A stretch of 64,000 nt of DNA from JAOEGB01 sp041262585 (GTDB taxonomy: Bacteria; Actinomycetota; Actinomycetes; Streptosporangiales; Streptosporangiaceae). Under the pieces are notes generated by a model. The model did no database searches. It was not told where the DNA came from and saw nothing but the letters and a program-made list of their open reading frames with translations. Below, piece after piece: positions 36,295 to 44,673 of this stretch; the first letter of the stretch is position 1; every line of letters starts with the position of its first letter. The position numbers and the translations under genes are program-made. The DNA lies in NCBI RefSeq assembly GCF_041262585.1, contig NZ_JBGCBZ010000007.1, positions 62,001 to 126,000 on the forward strand. Direction: 5' to 3'.

Positions 36295-37767
36295 ATGCCC
36301 TCCTTGTTAGGCGAAGAACCGCTGTCTTTGACGCAGGAGCTGGACCTGCTGGCCTTCGGCCAGCGGCTCAAGCACCTGCGCAGGCAGCGCGGCCTCACCC
36401 TCTCCGAGCTGGGCGACCGGGTCGGGCGCGCGCCCAGCCAGCTCTCACTGCTGGAGAACGGCAAGCGCGAGCCCAAGCTGTCGCTGCTGAAGTCGCTGGC
36501 CGCCGCGCTCAACGTGCCGGTCGAGGAACTGCTGCGCAGGCAGGCCCCCAACCGGCGGGCGCAGCTGGAGATCGCCCTGGAGGAGGCCCAGCGCGACCCC
36601 CTCTACACCAGCCTCGGGCTCAGCCGGCTGAAGGTCTCCGCGCGCGTCCCCAACGACGTGCTGGAGCACATCCTCGGCCTGTTCGAGGAGCTCAAGGCCC
36701 GTGAGGCCAAGGGGACGGCGACCCCGGAGGAGGCCCGCGCGGCCAACGCCGAGCTGCGCAGGAAGCAGCGGGAGTTGGGGAACTACTTCGAGGAGATCGA
36801 GAAGGCCGCCGCCGAGTCGCTGGCCGCCGTGGGCTACCGGACCGGCGCCCTCTCGGAGAGCACCGTCCAGGCGCTGGTCTCCTACTTCGGCTTCACCGTG
36901 CACACGGCCCAGGACCTGCCGCGGTCCGCCCGCTCGGTGACCGATCTGCGCAACCGGCGGATCTACCTGAAGCGCGAGCAACTCGGCATGCACACCCCCC
37001 GCACGGTGCTGCTGCAGACGCTCGGCCACTTCGCGCTCCAGCACCACAAGCCGCGCGACTTCGCCGACTTCCTGCGCCAGCGGGTCGAGGCCAACTACTT
37101 CGCGGCGGCCGTGCTGGTCCCCGAGACGACGGCCGTGCCGTACCTGCGGGAGGCGAAGCAGGACCGGGCCCTGTCGGTGGAGGACCTGCGGGACGTGTTC
37201 GCGGTCTCCTACGAGATGGCCGCCCACCGGTTCACCAACCTGGCCACCCGGCACCTCGACCTGGTGTGCCACTTCGTCCGGAACGACGCCGGCGGGATCA
37301 TCTACAAGGCCTACGAGAACGACGGGATCGTCTTCCCCGCCGACGAGCAGGGGGCGATCGAGGGCCAGCGGATGTGCCTGCAGTGGTCCGGTCGCCAGGT
37401 GTTCCAGTCGCCCGACCGGTTCTCGCTCTACTACCAGTACTCCGACTCGCCCACCGGCACCTACTTCTGCGTCGCCCACGTCGATCCGTCGCAGGAGAAG
37501 GACGTCGCGATCACGCTCGGCGTGCCGTACAAGGAGTCGCGCTGGTTCCGGGGCAGGGAGACGACGAACCGGACCAAGTCGAACTGCCCGAACGGCGAAT
37601 GCTGCCGCAGGCCGCCGACGGAGCTGGCCCAGCGGTGGGAGGGCTACGCCTGGCCGTCCGCCCGCGCGAACTCCCATGTCCTCGCCGCGCTGCCGCCCGG
37701 CTCCTTCCCCGGTGTGGACGAGGCGGACGTCTACGCGTTCCTGGAGCGCCACGCCGCCATAGGCTGA
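36295..37767 (+). CDS. RamB-like XRE regulator with IrrE-like domain
   Basis: 490-aa regulator of the RamB/ScfR type. N-terminal XRE helix-turn-helix (GQRLKHLRRQRGLTLSELGD and RAPSQLSLLENGKREP), a charged helical linker (about 90-180), an IrrE/ImmA-like segment (LLQTLGHFALQHH, in which the HExxH Glu is not retained, so not a protease) and a C-terminal DUF2083-like effector part with CPNGECCRRPP. Divergent from aceA, it is the probable controller of the glyoxylate shunt. Its TGA overlaps the gpgS ATG. Confidence 0.88.
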   Translation: MPSLLGEEPLSLTQELDLLAFGQRLKHLRRQRGLTLSELGDRVGRAPSQLSLLENGKREPKLSLLKSLAAALNVPVEELLRRQAPNRRAQLEIALEEAQRDPLYTSLGLSRLKVSARVPNDVLEHILGLFEELKAREAKGTATPEEARAANAELRRKQRELGNYFEEIEKAAAESLAAVGYRTGALSESTVQALVSYFGFTVHTAQDLPRSARSVTDLRNRRIYLKREQLGMHTPRTVLLQTLGHFALQHHKPRDFADFLRQRVEANYFAAAVLVPETTAVPYLREAKQDRALSVEDLRDVFAVSYEMAAHRFTNLATRHLDLVCHFVRNDAGGIIYKAYENDGIVFPADEQGAIEGQRMCLQWSGRQVFQSPDRFSLYYQYSDSPTGTYFCVAHVDPSQEKDVAITLGVPYKESRWFRGRETTNRTKSNCPNGECCRRPPTELAQRWEGYAWPSARANSHVLAALPPGSFPGVDEADVYAFLERHAAIG

Positions 37768-38738
37768 TGCCCGTGGATACTGAGGTGGACGCCTGGCTGC
37801 GCGCCCGCACGTCGTCCGCGGGGGACTGGCCGATCGCCGCGCTGCTGGCCGCGAAGGGGGCGACCACGATCAGCGTGGTGCTCCCGGCGCGGAACGAGGC
37901 CGCGACCGTCGGCGAGATCGTCGGCGCCATCCGCGAGGACCTCGTCGAGGCCGTGCCACTGGTGGACGAGCTCATCGTCATCGACTCCCGGTCGACCGAC
38001 GACACCGCGGCGCGGGCCGTACAGGCCGGGGCGAAGGTGTTCGCGCAGGACGAGATCCTGCCGGAGCTGGACGGCGAGCGCTACGACGGCAAGGGCGAGG
38101 CGCTGTGGAAGTCCCTCGCCGTGACGTCGGGCGAGATCGTCGTGTTCGTCGACGCCGACCTCCGGGACTTCCGGACGTCGTTCGTCACCGGGCTGCTGGG
38201 ACCCCTGCTGGCCGACCCGTCCGTGGCGTACGTGAAGGGAGCCTACGACCGGCCGCTGGCCGGGGTGGAGGGCATGGCCGGGGGGCGGGTGACCGAGCTG
38301 GTCGCGCGGCCCCTGCTCAACCTGCACTGGCCGCTGCTCGCCGGGTTCGTGCAGCCCCTCGCGGGGGAGTACGCGGGACGGCGCGCCGCCCTGGAACGCG
38401 TCCCCTTCGTCACGGGCTACGGCGTGGAGCTGGGATTACTGGTCGACCTGCTGGAGCTCGTGGGCCTGGACGCGCTCGCCCAGGTGGACCTCGGCCGCCG
38501 GGTGCACTCCCACCAGTCCACGGAGGCGCTGGGCGGGATGGCCGGGCAGATCATGCACACCGCCTGGTCGAGGCTCGAACGGCAGGACAAGATCATTTCA
38601 TTGCACGCGCCGGCGTCGCGGCTCACCCAGTTCACGCGCGGGCCGTCCGGCCACCATCCGGTCGTCCGGGACGTCGCGGTCGCCGAGCGGCCTCCGATGC
38701 TGACCGTGCCGCAGTACGCGTCCCTGCGGGGGCGCTAG
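37767..38738 (+). CDS. gpgS: Glucosyl-3-phosphoglycerate synthase
   Basis: 323-aa GT-A glycosyltransferase making glucosyl-3-phosphoglycerate, the first step toward glucosylglycerate or methylglucose lipopolysaccharides. Evidence: TISVVLPARNEAATVGEIV (UDP-glucose site start), ELIVIDSRSTDDTA, metal-binding DADLRDFRTSFV, TGYGVELGLLVDL and the late HQSTEALGGMA. The ATG overlaps the preceding stop (TGATG), so it is coupled to the RamB-like gene, an unusual pairing. Confidence 0.9.
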   Translation: MPVDTEVDAWLRARTSSAGDWPIAALLAAKGATTISVVLPARNEAATVGEIVGAIREDLVEAVPLVDELIVIDSRSTDDTAARAVQAGAKVFAQDEILPELDGERYDGKGEALWKSLAVTSGEIVVFVDADLRDFRTSFVTGLLGPLLADPSVAYVKGAYDRPLAGVEGMAGGRVTELVARPLLNLHWPLLAGFVQPLAGEYAGRRAALERVPFVTGYGVELGLLVDLLELVGLDALAQVDLGRRVHSHQSTEALGGMAGQIMHTAWSRLERQDKIISLHAPASRLTQFTRGPSGHHPVVRDVAVAERPPMLTVPQYASLRGR

Positions 38739-38757
38739 ATGTTACCGTTGGTAACAT
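38739..38757. promoter_or_regulatory. 19-bp perfect palindrome overlapping acyl-CoA dehydrogenase start
   Basis: ATGTTACC-GTT-GGTAACAT runs from just after the gpgS stop into the first two bases of the ATG of the next gene. There is no room for a Shine-Dalgarno sequence, so the mRNA may be leaderless with its promoter inside gpgS, or translation depends on coupling. The palindrome has the look of a TetR-type operator for fatty-acid genes. Confidence 0.6.
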
Positions 38758-39982
38758 GACCGAGAGCGTGAGCGGCTTCTGCCCTGAGTTGAGCGACGAC
38801 GTCCGCGAAGTGCGGGACTGGGTTCGCGAGTTCGCCCGTAACGTGGTCCGCCCCGCGGGGGCCGAATGGGACGAGCGGGAGGAGACGCCCTGGCCGGTGA
38901 TCCAGGAGGCCGCCAAGATCGGGCTGTACTCGCTGGACTTCTTCGCCGGGCAGTGGTTCGAGGAGTCGGGGCTCGGACTGCCTGTCGCGTTCGAGGAGCT
39001 GTTCTGGGGGGACGCCGGGATCGGGCTGTCGATCGCCGGCACCGGGCTGGCGGCGGCGGCTCTCGCCTCGAACGGCACGCCCGAGCAGATGGGGGAGTGG
39101 CTGCCCCAGATGTTCGGCAGCGCGGACGACGTCAAGGTCGGCGCGTTCTGCTCCTCCGAGCCCGACGCGGGGTCGGACGTCGGCGCGATCCGCACCCGCG
39201 CGGTCTACGACGCCGCCAAGGACGAGTGGGTGCTCAACGGCGTCAAGACGTGGGCGACCAACGGCGGCATCGCCAACGTCCACGTCGTCGTCGCCTCCGT
39301 CGACCCGTCGCTGGGAACCCGTGGCCAGGCGTCCTTCGTCGTCCCGCCCGGAACGTCCGGGCTGTCCCAGGGGCAGAAGTTCAAGAAGCACGGCATCCGC
39401 GCGTCGCACACCGCCGAGGTCGTCCTCGACGACGTCCGGGTGCCCGGCGCCTGCCTGCTCGGAGGCAAGGAGAAGCTCGACGAGCGGCTCGCCCGGGTCC
39501 GCTCCGGGGCGCGTGGCGGCGAGCAGGCGGCCCTGCGGACCTTCGAGACCACCCGTCCCGTGGTCGCCGCCATGGCCGTCGGCATCGCCCGGGCGTCGTT
39601 CGAGTACGCCAGGGACTACGCGCGGGAGCGGGAGCAGTTCGGCCGCAAGATCGGCGAGAACCAGGCGATCGCGTTCCTCCTCGCCGACATGGCCACCCGG
39701 GTGGACGTCGCGCGGTTCATGACCTGGCGGGCGGCCTGGATGGCCCGGCACGGCCGGCCGTTCGAGCAGGCGGAGGGCTCGATGAGCAAGCTGGTGGCGA
39801 GCGAGACCGCGGTGTGGGTGAGCGAGCAGGCCATCCAGATCCTCGGCGGAGCCGGCTACACCCGCGAGCACCCCGTGGAGCGCTTCCACCGCGACGCCAA
39901 GATCTTCACCATCTTCGAAGGCACGTCCGAGATCCAGCGCCTCATCATCGGCCGCGCCGTGACCGGCCTGCCCGTCCGCTAG
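38756..39982 (+). CDS. Acyl-CoA dehydrogenase
   Basis: 408-aa flavoenzyme of beta-oxidation. Typical motifs: CSSEPDAGSDVGAIRTRA (FAD/substrate), WVLNGVKTWATNGG, REREQFGRKIGENQAI, and C-terminal QILGGAGYTREHPVERFHRD followed by IFEGTSEIQRL with the catalytic Glu. ATG 38756 lies inside a perfect palindrome. Co-directional with gpgS, 17 bases downstream; a fatty-acid link also fits the nearby isocitrate lyase, since beta-oxidation feeds acetyl-CoA to the glyoxylate shunt. Confidence 0.93.
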   Translation: MTESVSGFCPELSDDVREVRDWVREFARNVVRPAGAEWDEREETPWPVIQEAAKIGLYSLDFFAGQWFEESGLGLPVAFEELFWGDAGIGLSIAGTGLAAAALASNGTPEQMGEWLPQMFGSADDVKVGAFCSSEPDAGSDVGAIRTRAVYDAAKDEWVLNGVKTWATNGGIANVHVVVASVDPSLGTRGQASFVVPPGTSGLSQGQKFKKHGIRASHTAEVVLDDVRVPGACLLGGKEKLDERLARVRSGARGGEQAALRTFETTRPVVAAMAVGIARASFEYARDYAREREQFGRKIGENQAIAFLLADMATRVDVARFMTWRAAWMARHGRPFEQAEGSMSKLVASETAVWVSEQAIQILGGAGYTREHPVERFHRDAKIFTIFEGTSEIQRLIIGRAVTGLPVR

Positions 39983-40036
39983 CCTTTCCGCAGGTCAACG
40001 GCCTCTGCTCAGGAGCAACCCGCGCATCGCACCCTC

Positions 40037-40057
40037 GTCCCCGGACAAGGCGGGGAC
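40037..40057. terminator. Candidate bidirectional terminator hairpin
   Basis: Stem GTCCCCG / CGGGGAC with a 7-base loop between the convergent acyl-CoA dehydrogenase and MMPL genes. Only a weak T run follows. Confidence 0.5.
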
Positions 40058-40093
40058 TTGATCTCAGGTCGGCGGTCGGCGTCGCGGCCCGCC

Positions 40094-42187
40094 TCAGCTC
40101 GCCACCGTCGTCTCGGTGTGAACGGCGCCGGAGACACCGGGCCGGGACGGGGCGCTCGGCCACCAGAAACGGTCGCCGAGGAGTGTGACGAGGGCAGGGA
40201 CGAGGACGCTGCGGACCAGAGCCGTGTCGAGCAGCACGCCGAAGCCCACAATGACGCCGATCTGCGTCAGTGTGATGAGCGGGAGCACTCCCAGCACGGC
40301 GAACACCGCCGCGAGCAGGACGCCCGCGCTGGTGATGACGCCGCCGGTGACGGCGAGCGCGGTGACGACCCCCCGGCGGGTGCCCTGGCGCGCCGCCTCC
40401 TCGCGGGCACGCGTGGCGAGAAAGATGTTGTAGTCGATGCCGAGCGCGACCAGGAAGAGGAAGCTCAGCAGCGGCACGCCGAGGTCCAGCGCGGGGAAGC
40501 CGAAGAACTGCCGGAACGCTAACCACCCCGCGCCGAAGCTGGCGGCGAAGCTGGCGACCACGGTGAGCACCAGCGTGACGGCGGCGACCACCGACCGGAG
40601 CAGGAGCAGCAGCGTGAGGAGCACCACGGCGAGCACCAGCGGGATGACCAGCCTCTGGTCGCGGGTCTCGGCGGCGCGTTCGTCGAGGTCGGTGGCCTCC
40701 GGCCCTCCCACCACGGCGTCCGCCCCCGGCACGGCGTGTACGGCGGCGCGCACCGCCTTCACGGCCGCGAAGCTCGCCGCGCTGCCCGGGTCGGCCTTCA
40801 GGACGACGTCGGTCCGGGCGTAGCCGGACGAGCGATCGGTCACCGTGGCGCGCACGACTCCCGGAACGGCTGAGGCGGCGTCCTTGACCTGGTCGGCGGC
40901 CGAGGCCCGGGAGATGACGACGACGGGCTGCGCGCTCCCAGCCGGGAACGCCCGGCTCAGCGTCTCCTGCCCGGCGATGGCCTCCACCCGCTCGCGGAAC
41001 CGCTCGGTCTGCGCGAGCCCGCTCCGCACGCCGACCGCGCCGAGAGCGAGGACGGCCAGCACGATGACGCTCACCGCCGTCATCAGCGCGGGGCGCCGCG
41101 ACACCGCTCCGCCCACGCGCGACCACAGCCCGGTCCGCGTCGGGTCGTCCTGGCCCACCTTGGGTGCGAACGGCCAGAACAGCCCCCTGCCGAACACCAC
41201 GAGCACGGCCGGCAGCACGACCAGCGCGTACACGACGGCCGTGACGATGCCGACGGCGCCCGCCATGCCGATGCCGCGGCTGGACGGCGACAGGGCGAAG
41301 ACCAGGGTGAGAAGCGCGAGGGTGACGGTCGCCGAACTGGCCAGGATGGCCGGCCCAGCCGACCTGACCGCCTCCCCCATGGCGGCGTGACGGTCCTCGT
41401 GGACCCGCAGCCGCTCGCGGTAGCGCGCGATGAGCAGCAGGGCGTAGTTCGTTCCCGCGCCGAAGACCAGCACGGACGTGATGCCGAGGGTGGAGTCGTC
41501 GACCGTCAGGCCCGCCGTGCGGGTGAGGATGGCCACGACCTTCGCCGCGACCTGGTCGGCCATCCCGATGACGCTCAGCGGGACGAGCCACAGCCAGGGG
41601 CTGCGGTAGGTCAGGAGCAGGAGGACGGCGACGACCGTCGCCGTGACGGCCAGCAGCGTCACGTTGGCCCCCTCGAACACCGAGGCCAGGTCGACCTTGA
41701 AGCCCGCGCCGCCGGTCACCTCGGCCCGGGCGCCCGCGGGTAGTCCTTTCCTCGCCTCGGTACGGATCTTCCGTACGGCGTCCGTGAGCTGGGCGAGCGG
41801 GAGCGAGCCGGAAAGCGGGACCGGCAGGAGCGCCACGTCCTGCCGGGGAGAGAAGACCGGCGGTGGCACCTGACCCCGCAGAGCGACGGCGGCGAGGCGC
41901 GAGGCGTCCTCCTCGATCGCCGCGCGATCGGACGCGCTCAGGCCGCCGGGGCGGCTGTAGACCACGAGGGCGGGGTCCACCTGGGCGCTCGGCAGCCGCT
42001 GCTCCAGCCGGGCGACCGTCGCCGACTCGGCGCCGCGCGGGAGGGCGGCGGCGGGGTCGGTGTTCACCTTCGAGGCTCCGCCGAAGGCCAGCGCCAGGCC
42101 GGACAGGACGACGGCCACGGCCAGCACGGCCCACTTGCCACGGGGACCGGAGAAAATGGACAACCTAACAGGCCTCGCTCGGCTCAT
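40094..42187 (-). CDS. MMPL-family RND transporter
   Basis: 697-aa membrane exporter with the MMPL duplication: TM1 (WAVLAVAVVLSGLALAFGG), a large extracytoplasmic loop, a five-helix block around 180-345 (FGAGTNYALLLIARYRERL as the conserved GxxxDY-like segment, here GTNY), then a second half with LGIDYNIFLATRAREEA. ATG 42187 has AAAGAGAA upstream; the open frame beyond it is antisense to marR. In the first half the usual Asp of the proton-relay DY pair is Asn (TNY), while the second half keeps IDY. Divergent from a MarR repressor, so likely an inducible lipid or drug efflux pump. Confidence 0.9.
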   Translation of the reverse strand: MSRARPVRLSIFSGPRGKWAVLAVAVVLSGLALAFGGASKVNTDPAAALPRGAESATVARLEQRLPSAQVDPALVVYSRPGGLSASDRAAIEEDASRLAAVALRGQVPPPVFSPRQDVALLPVPLSGSLPLAQLTDAVRKIRTEARKGLPAGARAEVTGGAGFKVDLASVFEGANVTLLAVTATVVAVLLLLTYRSPWLWLVPLSVIGMADQVAAKVVAILTRTAGLTVDDSTLGITSVLVFGAGTNYALLLIARYRERLRVHEDRHAAMGEAVRSAGPAILASSATVTLALLTLVFALSPSSRGIGMAGAVGIVTAVVYALVVLPAVLVVFGRGLFWPFAPKVGQDDPTRTGLWSRVGGAVSRRPALMTAVSVIVLAVLALGAVGVRSGLAQTERFRERVEAIAGQETLSRAFPAGSAQPVVVISRASAADQVKDAASAVPGVVRATVTDRSSGYARTDVVLKADPGSAASFAAVKAVRAAVHAVPGADAVVGGPEATDLDERAAETRDQRLVIPLVLAVVLLTLLLLLRSVVAAVTLVLTVVASFAASFGAGWLAFRQFFGFPALDLGVPLLSFLFLVALGIDYNIFLATRAREEAARQGTRRGVVTALAVTGGVITSAGVLLAAVFAVLGVLPLITLTQIGVIVGFGVLLDTALVRSVLVPALVTLLGDRFWWPSAPSRPGVSGAVHTETTVAS

Positions 42188-42196
42188 CGGTTCTCT

Positions 42197-42225
42197 TTCC
42201 ATCATGGAATAGTTCGATGGTGGAA
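42197..42225. promoter_or_regulatory. Candidate MarR operators in MMPL/marR intergenic region
   Basis: A perfect 13-bp palindrome TTCCAT-C-ATGGAA (42197-42209) is followed 16 bases later by a related imperfect copy TTCGATGGTGGAA (42213-42225). They sit just upstream of the MMPL start and before marR, the expected position for MarR binding. Confidence 0.55.
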
Positions 42226-42268
42226 ACATAAGCCTAGAGGGCGGGCGACGGCAACATGGAGGAGGACC

Positions 42269-42799
42269 GTGACCGAAGACCAGCGCGCCGCCGACCCGGT
42301 CGAGCTGATGAGCCTCATGCGGCGACTCAACGTCGAGGTCGACCGGTTCAGCGAGCAGTTCGCCATGGACCACGGCCTGCATCGCACCGATCTCAACGCC
42401 CTCGTCGTGATCATGGACGCCTCGCGCGAGGGGCGCCCGCTGAGCCCCGGAGCGCTCGGCGTTGCTCTCAACCTGAGCGCACCGGCCACCACGGCTCTGA
42501 TCAACCGGTTGGAGCAGGCTGGCCATCTCGAACGGCATCGGAGCGCCACCGACCGGCGCAAGGTCGAGCTGGCCATGCACCAGAAGGCCGCCACGCTGGC
42601 CGCCCGGTTCTTCGCTCCTCTCGGGCAGGAGATGACCGCGGCGCTGAACGAGTTCACCGACGAGGAGCGCCGCCTGATCAGCCGTTTCCTCGCCCGCAGC
42701 ATCGAGGCGACCGTGACGGCCCGAGTGCTGTCCGCGCGACAGGACGCGCACGAGGGCACGCAGGATGGCACGCACAAGGGCGGGGACGGTCTGGAGTGA
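42269..42799 (+). CDS. MarR-family transcriptional regulator
   Basis: 176-aa winged-helix repressor. GTG 42269 follows GGAGGA. The DNA-binding region reads ALGVALNLSAPATTALINRLEQAGHLERHRSATDRRK (quoted in pieces: recognition helix APATTALINRLE, wing HRSATDRRKV). Divergent from the MMPL pump and probably its ligand-released repressor. Confidence 0.9.
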   Translation: MTEDQRAADPVELMSLMRRLNVEVDRFSEQFAMDHGLHRTDLNALVVIMDASREGRPLSPGALGVALNLSAPATTALINRLEQAGHLERHRSATDRRKVELAMHQKAATLAARFFAPLGQEMTAALNEFTDEERRLISRFLARSIEATVTARVLSARQDAHEGTQDGTHKGGDGLE

Positions 42800-42829
42800 G
42801 GATCGTATGCGTGCTCCGGCCGAGTGTAG

Positions 42830-42850
42830 CTCGCGAGGCGCTATCGCGAG
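42830..42850. terminator. Hairpin at convergent marR / PEP-enzyme junction
   Basis: Stem CTCGCGA / TCGCGAG with a 7-base loop that contains the stop codon of the minus-strand gene. Suitable as a two-way terminator, though without a long T run. Confidence 0.5.
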
Positions 42851-44121
42851 TTCGTCTCCTGAGCGAGTTGTCGGAGCTCAGCGGTGCACATCATGAACCT
42901 GTCCGTAGGGAGGTGCTTCACGTAGAAGTCCAGGTCGACGCCCAGTGCGAACACGTGAACCGGGGTGCCGGTTCTGCTACCTGATTCAACCGCCTGGCGC
43001 AGGCCGGCCATGACGGCCGGATGCCGTGTCTGATAGGAGGGGGCGACGAGGTGGTTGCCCCTGTCCGCGGCGAGGTAGAACTGGGTCAGGTCCTTGGTTC
43101 CGACGAACAGTTCACTGGCTCCGGCGGCGCAGAATTCGGCCGCCGAATGAACGGCGGCGGGAGTCTCGACAAAGACCGAAAGCGGCATGTCTTCGGGCAG
43201 GCCGAGGTGCAGCCGCAGTCGCCGGAATTCGTCCAGGTCGTTGATGAACGGCACCGCGAAGCTCACTCGCGCCGAGTCTGGGCCCAGGCGTTCCCGTACG
43301 TGGGCACGGAGGGCCTGGAACGCCTGGGGGTAGTGGTGCTCCTGCAGCAGCCCTCGTGCACCGTGCAGACCGAGTTCCGGATTGGGTTCGTGGTCGACCT
43401 CGACCCCGGTCGTGATCTGAGCGGCGTCGTCCGACCGAAGGTCGAGCAGTCTCATGACAAGACGTTGGCCGGGGAGAAGTTCTTTGGCGAGCGAGCACAG
43501 CTTCGACGCGACGGCGGTCCCGTAGCGCTCGGCCTCGTCGGCTCCTGCCCTGAGCGAGTCAAGTGGGCTCAATCCTGCCGAGAGGCAGACGAATTCCTCG
43601 CGAATGAAGTAACAGTCCACTTGCTCGACACGGGGGGTGAGCGCGTTCAGCGACTGGATATCTTTTGCATCAGCGATGACCACACAGATCGAGCTGAGAT
43701 CACCGGGGGTGACGACCGAGGATTCCGGAGATCGCCCAGAAGACTCGGCTTCGCCGAGCACGACTGACTCGCGATCGGTCCGAACCGTGACGTGACCGAC
43801 AAGTCCGCCAAGATCGGATGGGGCAACTCGCAGGACAGGAATTCCTCGGGTACGGCACAGGGATTGCATGTGACCGGTTCGACCACCACGGGAACAGATC
43901 ACGGCGGAAGAGGCGATGATGGCATCGTAGAGTTCCGGGCCAAGCGCTTCGACGACCAGCACGGAACCGTCGATGGGTTTCCTGGTGTGATTGCAGACAC
44001 CACGAACACTCGTCGATGGCGAACCGGCGAGCAGAACCCCTGGAATTTCGCGAGGACTCACGGTAACCCCCCCCTGGTTTCCGGTCGGGTTACGGACGTC
44101 GAGAGCGCCAGGTGCCTTCAT
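42841..44121 (-). CDS. PEP-utilising enzyme with swivelling phosphohistidine and TIM-barrel domains only
   Basis: About 426 aa from ATG 44121 (start uncertain; the frame is open to 44265 but the extra residues look non-coding). The first 110 residues are a phosphohistidine swivel domain with SRGGRTGHMQSL (active His84) and GIPVLRV, as in enzyme I, PPDK and PEP synthase. The rest resembles the PEP-binding TIM barrel: NPELGLHGARGLL, VFVETPAAVHSAAEF and ELFVGTKDLTQFYLAADRGN, close to the enzyme I motif. Both the HPr-binding domain of enzyme I and the ATP-grasp domain of PPDK are missing. It could transfer phosphate from PEP to an unknown partner. Composition looks less GC-rich than its neighbours. 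Confidence 0.7.
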   Translation of the reverse strand: MKAPGALDVRNPTGNQGGVTVSPREIPGVLLAGSPSTSVRGVCNHTRKPIDGSVLVVEALGPELYDAIIASSAVICSRGGRTGHMQSLCRTRGIPVLRVAPSDLGGLVGHVTVRTDRESVVLGEAESSGRSPESSVVTPGDLSSICVVIADAKDIQSLNALTPRVEQVDCYFIREEFVCLSAGLSPLDSLRAGADEAERYGTAVASKLCSLAKELLPGQRLVMRLLDLRSDDAAQITTGVEVDHEPNPELGLHGARGLLQEHHYPQAFQALRAHVRERLGPDSARVSFAVPFINDLDEFRRLRLHLGLPEDMPLSVFVETPAAVHSAAEFCAAGASELFVGTKDLTQFYLAADRGNHLVAPSYQTRHPAVMAGLRQAVESGSRTGTPVHVFALGVDLDFYVKHLPTDRFMMCTAELRQLAQETNSR

Positions 44122-44428
44122 GACCACCCGTTCATGCCGCCCGCCGTTCCGTCGCGGGGGTTCGGCGCACGGGCAAAGCCGCCCTCGAACATTGCCCGAG
44201 CGGTCGGCAGTACAAGTGCCTCGGCGTTGTCCACGATCCACTGCATTCGGTGTTTGCCATGACACGAGCCTCGCAGTCGTTCGGCCGGCCGCGCGTCTTC
44301 TCGACTGCTGATCAGTCGCGTCTCCTTTAAGTCGAATCCTGACGATAAATCGGGACGTCAGGAGCGCAACCGGGAAGCGCCCGCTGTTCGCGGAATCGAA
44401 CTAGCCTGGATCGGCGGCTTTTGACAAC
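44122..44428. other. Gene-free stretch upstream of the PEP-utilising gene
   Basis: About 300 bases without a convincing gene, noticeably lower in GC than the window. It should hold the promoter of the PEP-utilising gene. The minus-strand frame is open to 44265 but encodes Arg/Cys-rich sequence without family similarity. It may include more of the decayed recombinase whose recognisable part begins at 44429. Confidence 0.4.
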
Positions 44429-44673
44429 ATTGAGGACCTGAACCTGACCGGCCGCCGGGCACGAAGTCCCGCCGCCGGGACCGGGCGCGGGAGGACTTCG
44501 TGCAGGAGACCGTCTACTGGGACGTCGGAGCCGCCCGTCTGCTGCCGCGGCTGCTCAAGGGCCACACCCGCGGCCCGGTGTTCGTCACCCATCGCCGCCC
44601 GGGTCCCGGCAAGGTGGTCAGCCCCCGGAATGTGTGCCCGGGCATTGGTCAGCGGGCGACAGAGGCGACCTGA
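44429..44673 (+). pseudogene. Tyrosine-recombinase (integrase) remnant
   Basis: Translation of the plus strand gives IEDLNLTGRRAR and then, after a frame change near 44462, KSRRRDRAREDFVQETVYWD continuing VGAARLLPRLLKGHTRGPVFVTHRRPGPG to a TGA at 44671. This matches the internal part of the actinomycete tyrosine-recombinase family (the '...VYWDTGTARLLPRLL...GPVFVTHRRPGP' segment) but has no start, no N-terminal SAM-like domain and no R-H-R-Y C-terminal box. It is a decayed fragment overlapping the 3' side of the AhpD-like gene region. Evidence of past mobile DNA. Confidence 0.7.

Noticed and set aside
42188..42775. N-terminal extension of the MMPL frame
   Set aside because: Antisense to marR and the divergent promoter; a Shine-Dalgarno-like site supports ATG 42187.
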